62,094 nt of DNA from Candidatus Acetothermia bacterium (lineage in GTDB: Bacteria; Bipolaricaulota; Bipolaricaulia; RBG-16-55-9; DRXL01): contig JAJHSH010000026.1 of NCBI GenBank assembly GCA_022683945.1, positions 1 through 62,094 of the forward strand. Reading direction: 5' to 3'. The notes under the pieces were generated by a model. The model was not told where the DNA came from, searched no databases, and worked only from the letters and a program-made list of their open reading frames with translations. Positions 55,809 to 62,094 of this stretch are shown one piece after another. Numbering within the stretch: the first letter of the stretch is position 1; each line of letters begins with the position of its first letter. The translations under genes and the position numbers were made by a program.

Positions 55809-56738
55809 TTAATCGGGGATTTGTAGCTTATAACCGAAGCCGCGCACGGTCACGATCCATCGGGGGTTCTGCGGGTCGTCTTCCAATTTCTGACGCAAGA
55901 GATAGATATATTTCTTGGCGTCTTCGGTCGCGATAAACTTCTCGTCGCCCCAAGCCCGCACCATGATCTCTTGCGCGGAGAAGACTCGCCCCGGCTCCGA
56001 GGCCAACAGATAGAGCAACGCATATTCGCGGGGTGTCACAAAGATCGTCGCACCGTTGAGGCGGATCTCTTTAGACTGATCGTCAATCAGCAGCTTCCCT
56101 AAGCGGATGAGCTCATGCGCTTTCGCAGCAGAGTGTAGGGGCGGTTCGCGAAGCGTAGGGGCGAACGGCCGCTCGCCCCCGGCCCGGCGCGGCCCTATAA
56201 GATACGCCCCTAAGCCAATCGTTATGACCAAGCCCACTCCCAACGCGATCATCGGCCAGAGGGCCTCCCAGATCGCCGCTCTCAAGAAGATCAGAGAGAT
56301 CCCTAAGCGCACGTAGCTGTTCTCAGGCTCTAACACCCTCCAGATGTCCAGATACTCTAGGCCGTTCCGATGTCGCTTTGTCATCAACCCCGTGGGGGGG
56401 TCTTCCTTGAGCAAGTCCACAGGGAGCACCGACGTAGCGACGTCCTGAGCGAGGACTTCTCCTCTCCAGACGATTTGCGCGTACAGAATTAAGCCCATCA
56501 CAAAAGTATTGGCCATCTCTTGGAACTCGCGTTGCAGATGGGTCAGGTCTTCTGAAGATTGGGCTTTGAGACGAAAGCGCACTTGGTCGGCGAAATTATT
56601 GGTCATCAGGTCGCTGCGTTGTAAGAACTCGCGTTCCAACTCTTGGCTCATGCGCTGGCCGAAGAAGATCACCAATGGGGCGATCAGGGCCAGTGCTATC
56701 AGCGTAGCCAAGAGAGCGAACTTTCCACGGGAGACCAT
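55809..56738 (-). CDS. Membrane sensor (2 TM) fused to OmpR/PhoB-type winged-helix DNA-binding domain
   Basis: N-term TM, extracytoplasmic segment, TM LWPMIALGVGLVITIGLGAYL, then GATIFVTPREYALLYLLASEPGRVFSAQEIMVRAWGDEKFIATEDAKKYIYLLRQKLEDDPQNPRWIVTVRGFGYKL. Confidence 0.85.
   Translation of the reverse strand: MVSRGKFALLATLIALALIAPLVIFFGQRMSQELEREFLQRSDLMTNNFADQVRFRLKAQSSEDLTHLQREFQEMANTFVMGLILYAQIVWRGEVLAQDVATSVLPVDLLKEDPPTGLMTKRHRNGLEYLDIWRVLEPENSYVRLGISLIFLRAAIWEALWPMIALGVGLVITIGLGAYLIGPRRAGGERPFAPTLREPPLHSAAKAHELIRLGKLLIDDQSKEIRLNGATIFVTPREYALLYLLASEPGRVFSAQEIMVRAWGDEKFIATEDAKKYIYLLRQKLEDDPQNPRWIVTVRGFGYKLQIPD
56135..56181. repeat. Family A composite repeat in frame in linker of membrane winged-helix regulator
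   Basis: gtaggggcggttcgcgaagcgtaggggcgaacggccgctcgcccccggcc. Confidence 0.7.
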
Positions 56739-56860
56739 AGTTTTATCTTAAGTCGCCGCGGGGATACCGTCAACTCCGACGGCTGTTGTAGGGGTGAAAG
56801 AGCTTTCGCCCTCACTTGAAAAACCGAACGATGCGCTTTAGAATGCTTACAGACGTTCCT

Positions 56861-56944
56861 GGAGGGATGGCTGAGCGGACGAAAGCGACGGTCTTGAAAA
56901 CCGTAGCGCGATGAGCGCCGGGGGTTCGAATCCCTCTCCCTCCG
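56861..56944 (+). tRNA. tRNA-Ser (anticodon UGA); CCA not encoded
   Basis: GGAGGGATGGCTGAGCGGACGAAAGCGACGGTCTTGAAAACCGT...GGGTTCGAATCCCTCTCCCTCCG. Confidence 0.93.
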
Positions 56945-56985
56945 CCCTGAGATTCTACTCACAGGGCTTGCTTTGAGCCAATCTC

Positions 56986-59900
56986 TTATCTTTTCGGCAA
57001 CTTCGGCAGCGACCGACTCGGACGCTTGGTGAAATCGGGCTTGCTCGGCGGGTTGATCTCTAAGAGCTTTATAATCTCTTGCACCGTGCGCTCCAGTTGC
57101 GGATCTCTCTCGGCTGCGTAGTCTTGTGGGCGGTACTCAACTTCGATGTCTGGGTCAGTTCCGTAGTTTTCGATCTTCCAGCCCACGTCCTTGAACCAGA
57201 ACGAAAATTCGGGCTGTGTCGTGATCCCGCCGTCCACCAGAGAGTGCCGCGCCCAGATCCCGATCACCCCACCCCACGTGCGCTTGCCAACGAGCGGGCC
57301 CAGCTGGAGGAGCTTAAAATTGTGCGAGAAGATATCGCCGTCGGAGCCGGCATATTCGTTCGCGAGCGCGATCATCGGGCCTCCGACAGAATCCGCCGGG
57401 TACGGCTGCGCCCCAAACCACCGCGTCTTCACATAGGCGATTCTGCGACGCGCCAGCTTCTCCAAAAGAAGTTCCGAGACGTGCCCGCCGCCGTTGAAAC
57501 GCACGTCTACGATCAGACCCTCACGGTCTATCTCCGAGAGAAAGTAGCGATGAAACTCTGAGTACCCTAACGGTCCCATATTCGGGATGTGCACGTACCC
57601 CACACGGCCATTGGTCTGCTCATGCACAAACTTTCTGTTCCTCTCGACCCACTCACGATAGCGCGCCGGAGTCTCGGCAGCCAATGTCTTCACCGAGACG
57701 GTTCTGGGGTTCTCGCCCTTGGCGTCGCCGACGGTGAGTAAGACCTCACAGTTGGCTTGATTGACCAAAAGCTCATAGGGCGACGTCTGTTCGTCAACAC
57801 GGCGGCCATTAATAGCTAAGATCGTCTCGCCCTCACGGACGTTGACACCCGGCTGAGCCAACGGCGACGATTTGGTCGCATCCCAGGGATCGCCGTGAAC
57901 GATATGTGCGACCTTCCACAGGAGGGGCGAGCGGCCGTTCGCCCCCGCAAGAACCAGATCAGCGCCGAGAAAGCCCATATCATAGCGCGGCTCCGGACGA
58001 TAGTCGCCGCCGAACTCGTAGGCGTGGGAAGTTCCCAGCTCGCCCTGCATCTCCCACATCAAGTCCGAAAATTCTGGGCGCGTCGAGATTCGGTCTATCA
58101 ATGGAAAATAGCGTTCGTAAACGGCGCGCCAGTCCACGTCGGCCATGTCCTCCGTCCAGAAGTGATCGCGCTGCAAGCGCCACGCCTCTCTGAACATCTG
58201 CCGCCATTCTGCGGGCGGGTCGACCGAGACTCGCACCCTGCTCAGATCAATCCAGCCGCTCTTCTTGCTCGGCGGCTCGTTGGCTAACTTTTCGTCCGGC
58301 TTCTCGCCGGCTTTGAGCACTCTGAGCTTATTCCCCGCCCGATAGATTAGAGTCTTTCGGTCATCAGCGAGCTTAAAATTCGTGATCCCACTGATGAGCG
58401 CCTCGGCTTTGAGCGCCTCAAAGTCATAGGCTTCGAGCGTCGCTTTCGCCGGAGGCTCGGCCAGTTGGAACCAGTTCATATTCAGACTGCCTTCGATGGG
58501 CAGGGAGGTGTAGAGCACTTTCCCCTTCATCGCTGCGATCTGCTGGTAGCGTCCGTCGGGCACGGGAAACGCCAAGATTCGGTCTTCGATTCCATCCAAG
58601 TCAATCTCGATCTTCTCTTCGGACTTTTGCTCTTTCTCGTCGGGCTTTTGATTCTTCTCTTCCGGGGCTTTGGGCACGGGCACAAACGGATTGGCAAGGT
58701 CTTTCTTGAGCGTGACGAGATAGGGCCGCACGCCGCGCGGGAAGCCCAAGTCGAAGTGGAGATTATCATAGACGGGGTCGAACTCGCGGTACGAGAGAAA
58801 ATAGAGATATTTCCCGTCAGGGTCAAACGTCGGCGAGGCATCTTGCAAGACCGGGCGCGTGACGGGAAAGATTTCCCCGGACTCAACTTTACAGATTTTG
58901 ATCGCTGACGTGTGCAGACTCAAAGCGCAGCTATAGGCGATCCAGCGCCCGTCGGGCGACCAGTCGAAGCCCGCAATGGGGGCGTAGGGGCTGCGGTCAA
59001 GCACGCGCGCTTGCTTCGTTGCCAGGTCAATCAGAATTAGCTCGTTGCGGTGATTGGTGAGCGCGACGTGATCGCTCTTGGGAGAAGTTTTCAGTTCCAT
59101 AGCGCGCCCGAACTCGATCCCTGTCGGTCTCTCCGGGGGCGTCAGCCCGTCGGCGTAGAAAATTTCTAAAATCTCTTCGCCCTCGGCGTCGCAGACAGAG
59201 ACGAGTCGCGTGCCGTCGTGGAGCCAGCGCGCTAGGCGATGGCGCACGCCGTCGGGTTCGCCATGCTGCACGGTTGGCCCTTCCCAGTTACCCATTGTGA
59301 AGACTTTGCCGCGCGTCGTCACCGACAAGAGATGGCCCTTGGGATGGAGCGCGTAGTCTTCCAAATATCTTGCTGACTCAACAAATTTTCGATAGCGTTG
59401 CGTGCGCGGGCTGTGATACTCGACTTCGATCTTCCAACTTTGGTCTTTAGACGGATCATAGACGTAAAGATCGGCCCCGGTGTGATAGACGATGCACTTG
59501 CCGTCGGTCTGCGGGTGTCGCACATAAAAGTCTTCGTGATCGGTGTGGCGTCTGATCTCTTGTCCGGTGGGCGTGGACGAATAGAGATTGCCGACGCCCT
59601 CATGGTCTGACAAGAAGAAGATTCTGTCGCCGATCCACATGGGGCGCGAGAGATTGCCCTGAATTTGCACGAGTCTTCTCCAGTTGCCGGAGCCGTCGGG
59701 GTCGATCCAAATATCTCCGGCTGTTCCTCCCCGATAGCGTTTCCAGCGTGCGGGATCAATCGCATTGCGTCCGATGACGCGTCCGCCCTTGGGGCCCAAA
59801 GAGAGACTTAAAGCCGGGCCGGTGGGCAAGAGTTCGGGAGTTCCGCCCTGGGGCGAGAGCGCGTAGAGCAGATAAATATTTAAGAACGGTTGCGCGGCGT

Positions 59901-60213
59901 TGCTCGCAAAGAGAATCTTTCCATCAGGACGCCAGCCGACGACCAGAGAGTTGTTTCCCAAGAACGTGAGGCGTTTGGGCTGGCCGCCCTCAGCGGGCAT
60001 GAGATAGACTTCGGTGTGGCCTTCGTCGCGTCCGCTGAACGCGATGAATTTCCCGTCGGGGGAGAGCGCGGGAAAGCTGGCCATGCCCAGCCCTGACGTC
60101 AAGCGTCGGGCGATGCCGCCATGAGCAGAGACCGTCCAGAGATCGTCTTCGCTCACGAAGACAACAGTATTTCTAGCGATAGTGGGGTAGCGATAGTAGC
60201 CTGCTGTTGGCAT
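56986..60213 (-). CDS. Tricorn-type protease (beta-propeller + PDZ + S41 domain)
   Basis: RYPTIARNTVVFVSEDDLWTVSAHGGIARRLTSGLGMASFPALSPDGKFIAFSGRDEGHTEVYLMPAEGG; C-term ALANEYAGSDGDIFSHNFKLLQLGPLVGKRTWGGVIG. Confidence 0.92.
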   Translation of the reverse strand: MPTAGYYRYPTIARNTVVFVSEDDLWTVSAHGGIARRLTSGLGMASFPALSPDGKFIAFSGRDEGHTEVYLMPAEGGQPKRLTFLGNNSLVVGWRPDGKILFASNAAQPFLNIYLLYALSPQGGTPELLPTGPALSLSLGPKGGRVIGRNAIDPARWKRYRGGTAGDIWIDPDGSGNWRRLVQIQGNLSRPMWIGDRIFFLSDHEGVGNLYSSTPTGQEIRRHTDHEDFYVRHPQTDGKCIVYHTGADLYVYDPSKDQSWKIEVEYHSPRTQRYRKFVESARYLEDYALHPKGHLLSVTTRGKVFTMGNWEGPTVQHGEPDGVRHRLARWLHDGTRLVSVCDAEGEEILEIFYADGLTPPERPTGIEFGRAMELKTSPKSDHVALTNHRNELILIDLATKQARVLDRSPYAPIAGFDWSPDGRWIAYSCALSLHTSAIKICKVESGEIFPVTRPVLQDASPTFDPDGKYLYFLSYREFDPVYDNLHFDLGFPRGVRPYLVTLKKDLANPFVPVPKAPEEKNQKPDEKEQKSEEKIEIDLDGIEDRILAFPVPDGRYQQIAAMKGKVLYTSLPIEGSLNMNWFQLAEPPAKATLEAYDFEALKAEALISGITNFKLADDRKTLIYRAGNKLRVLKAGEKPDEKLANEPPSKKSGWIDLSRVRVSVDPPAEWRQMFREAWRLQRDHFWTEDMADVDWRAVYERYFPLIDRISTRPEFSDLMWEMQGELGTSHAYEFGGDYRPEPRYDMGFLGADLVLAGANGRSPLLWKVAHIVHGDPWDATKSSPLAQPGVNVREGETILAINGRRVDEQTSPYELLVNQANCEVLLTVGDAKGENPRTVSVKTLAAETPARYREWVERNRKFVHEQTNGRVGYVHIPNMGPLGYSEFHRYFLSEIDREGLIVDVRFNGGGHVSELLLEKLARRRIAYVKTRWFGAQPYPADSVGGPMIALANEYAGSDGDIFSHNFKLLQLGPLVGKRTWGGVIGIWARHSLVDGGITTQPEFSFWFKDVGWKIENYGTDPDIEVEYRPQDYAAERDPQLERTVQEIIKLLEINPPSKPDFTKRPSRSLPKLPKR
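57921..57948. repeat. Family A palindromic repeat in frame in tricorn protease gene
   Basis: ggaggggcgagcggccgttcgcccccgc; encodes AGANGRSPL. Confidence 0.8.
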
Positions 60214-60250
60214 GAGAGAAGTCCTCCTTTGTGCTCCTCGCCTCATTATG

Positions 60251-60290
60251 TCCCTCTCCCTCCTAGGGAGAGGGCTTAAGGGTGAGGGTG
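60251..60290. repeat. Family B repeat upstream of tricorn gene
   Basis: tccctctccctcctagggagagggcttaagggtgaggg. Confidence 0.7.
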
Positions 60291-60408
60291 TCAAAACAAT
60301 ATTGGCTTCAGTATAGGGAATGGGTAGGGAGAGAGCAAGGTTACCTTTGACATCATGCACACTATCGCGTATAGTAAGCTATATTTCCCAAGGAGCTGAT
60401 CTATCGCG

Positions 60409-60846
60409 ATGGACTTGCGCGAAGTGGAGATCAAGCGCATCGAGAAGATCTCGGAATTGTTGTTGAAGGCGGCACGAGCTGTGCCTGAAGAGAAACAGAA
60501 CTGGAAGCCCATGCCCACGGGAACATCCGCCCAAGAGATTCTCGCTCATCTAGGGATGGCGAATTATTTCTTCGCGGCGCTCCTGCGCGGAGGAGCACCA
60601 TCGGAGATGAGAAACGCCGACAGCTATGAGACCGCCCTGAAGCTCTTTGAAGAGTCAAAATCCGAACTGGCTCAAACGATTCGCTCCCTTGACCCGGCGC
60701 AGTTCAATGAGAAACGTACCATGCCGTGGGGAGAGGAGCGCTCGATAAAAGATTTAATCACCAGCCCCATGCCTCATATCGCCTATCATTGGGGACAGAT
60801 CAACTACTTGCAGATGCTCTGGGGAGATCCGCAAGATAGGTTTTAG
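60409..60846 (+). CDS. DinB-family protein
   Basis: MPTGTSAQEILAHLGMANYFFAALL...DLITSPMPHIAYHWGQINYLQML. Confidence 0.8.
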   Translation: MDLREVEIKRIEKISELLLKAARAVPEEKQNWKPMPTGTSAQEILAHLGMANYFFAALLRGGAPSEMRNADSYETALKLFEESKSELAQTIRSLDPAQFNEKRTMPWGEERSIKDLITSPMPHIAYHWGQINYLQMLWGDPQDRF

Positions 60847-60869
60847 AGTCTCGCTAACCGCGCAACACT

Positions 60870-61961
60870 ATGAGATTCAACTGTTCCCTCTGTCAGCAGA
60901 GTCATCCGGTAGAGGCTCGAACTTGGCGCTGCCCCTGCGGCGGCGTCTTCGAATTGACCGATAGACCGCGTTTTCGCTCTCATACTGTTGACAGAAAAGT
61001 GTCAACTCTGTGGCGCTATCGAGCGATGCTCCCTTCCGTGAGCGAGATGGTCTCTTTGGGCGAGGGCTGGACGCCCATAGTGTCGGCGCAAGCCTACGGC
61101 ATCTCTTTTCTTGCCAAGCTCGAATTTCTTGCCCCCACAGGATCGTTCAAAGACCGCGGCACGACAGTGCTTGTCAGCCTGCTCCGAGAGCTGGGTGTCA
61201 CGAAGGTCGTCGAGGACTCTTCGGGCAACGCTGCGGCGAGTCTGGCAGCTTACGGAGCTCGTGCGGGGATGCACTGTAAAATCTTCGTGCCCGCTCAGGC
61301 CTCGCCGGCGAAATTAGCGCAGATTCGCGTCTACGGCGCTGAGCTTTGTCCCGTCGAAGGCCCACGCGAGAGCTCTTCTATCGCTGCTCAACAAGCGGCA
61401 CAGCAAGCGTACTATGCCAGTCACGTCTATAATCCGCTCATCTTAGAGGGAACGAAAACGTTCGCTTATGAAGTCTGGGAGCAATTGGGCAGAGTTCCAG
61501 ATCACTTAGTCTTCCCCGTGGGGCACGGAACGCTCTTCTTGGGAGCATATCTAGGTTTTCGTGATCTGCTAGAAGCGCAACTGATAGAGAAGCTGCCCGC
61601 GCTGCACGCCGTCCAATCTGAGGGCTACGCGCCGCTCTATAAAATTTACAAAGAAGATCTCTCGGAGCTCCCGGAGATCGCGCCCCAGTCTACCGTAGCC
61701 GAGGGGATCTGTATTCAAAAGCCTGTCCGATGGCGAGCGCTTCAGCAAGCGGTGCGCGCCACGTGCGGCAAAGTCATCACCGTCTCTGATGAGGAGATCC
61801 TGCAAGCGCAGCGAGCGCTGGCGCAGCAGGGGCTCTTCGTCGAGCCGACGGCCGCCGTCCCGATTGCAGGACTGCAGAATTTGAAGAGGCTCTTCCGGCC
61901 AAGTGATCTGATTATGGCTCCATTGACGGGCTCCGGCCTCAAAAGCTTTCCCACCCTGTAA
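60870..61961 (+). CDS. thrC: Threonine synthase
   Basis: CSLCQQSHPVEARTWRCPCGGVFEL...FLAKLEFLAPTGSFKDRGTTVLVSLLRELGVTKVVEDSSGNAAASLAAYGARAG. Confidence 0.9.
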   Translation: MRFNCSLCQQSHPVEARTWRCPCGGVFELTDRPRFRSHTVDRKVSTLWRYRAMLPSVSEMVSLGEGWTPIVSAQAYGISFLAKLEFLAPTGSFKDRGTTVLVSLLRELGVTKVVEDSSGNAAASLAAYGARAGMHCKIFVPAQASPAKLAQIRVYGAELCPVEGPRESSSIAAQQAAQQAYYASHVYNPLILEGTKTFAYEVWEQLGRVPDHLVFPVGHGTLFLGAYLGFRDLLEAQLIEKLPALHAVQSEGYAPLYKIYKEDLSELPEIAPQSTVAEGICIQKPVRWRALQQAVRATCGKVITVSDEEILQAQRALAQQGLFVEPTAAVPIAGLQNLKRLFRPSDLIMAPLTGSGLKSFPTL

Positions 61962-62094
61962 TGGGTCAAGAGATGGTTACCAGGGCCCAGCACCCAATCT
62001 GTCGAGAGCCGATCCAACACCATGGGCGGCAGCACCGCAAATTCCTTGGGCACCTTCACCCCCAGCTCCCGCAGCTTGCGCCACGGACTACCTC

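Noticed and set aside
5018-60290. Palindromic repeats as CRISPR
   Set aside because: Copies are dispersed, without regular spacing or unique spacers.
61742-62059. 105-aa minus-strand ORF at right edge
   Set aside because: Overlaps thrC coding sequence; only the segment 61970-62094 (LRELGVKVPKEFAVLPPMVLDRL) looks protein-like, perhaps a truncated gene end, but cannot be assigned.

Overview
Window from a bacterial chromosome of a probable thermophilic or anaerobic lineage. The hdrA-mvhD-metV-metF cluster and Na+-pump decarboxylase genes suggest Acetothermia/Bipolaricaulota-like biology, but taxonomy is inference only. Housekeeping content: rarA, hsp20, a purN-purH fusion, holA, rsmA, rimI, ssrA (tmRNA), three tRNAs, a threonine synthase and a tricorn-type protease. 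Metabolic modules: HdrA-MvhD-MetV-MetF; a type II DMSO-reductase-family molybdoenzyme operon with its chaperone; and a biotin-dependent Na+-pumping decarboxylase with a glutaryl-CoA-dehydrogenase-like acyl-CoA dehydrogenase. Accessory content: a CHAT-NTPase-TPR protein, an ATGA-coupled pair of uncharacterised small genes, two toxin-antitoxin-like cassettes bracketed by a 24-bp repeat, a c-di-GMP-I riboswitch, and an XRE-HTH fused to a degenerate GalU-like domain. Two families of GC-rich palindromic repeats recur throughout, several inserted in frame in conserved genes. The ORF track misses a left-edge-truncated tandem glycoside-hydrolase-like CDS on the minus strand (1-2198) and a small OadG-like subunit (50826-50963). 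All calls come from reading the sequence; no searches were run.
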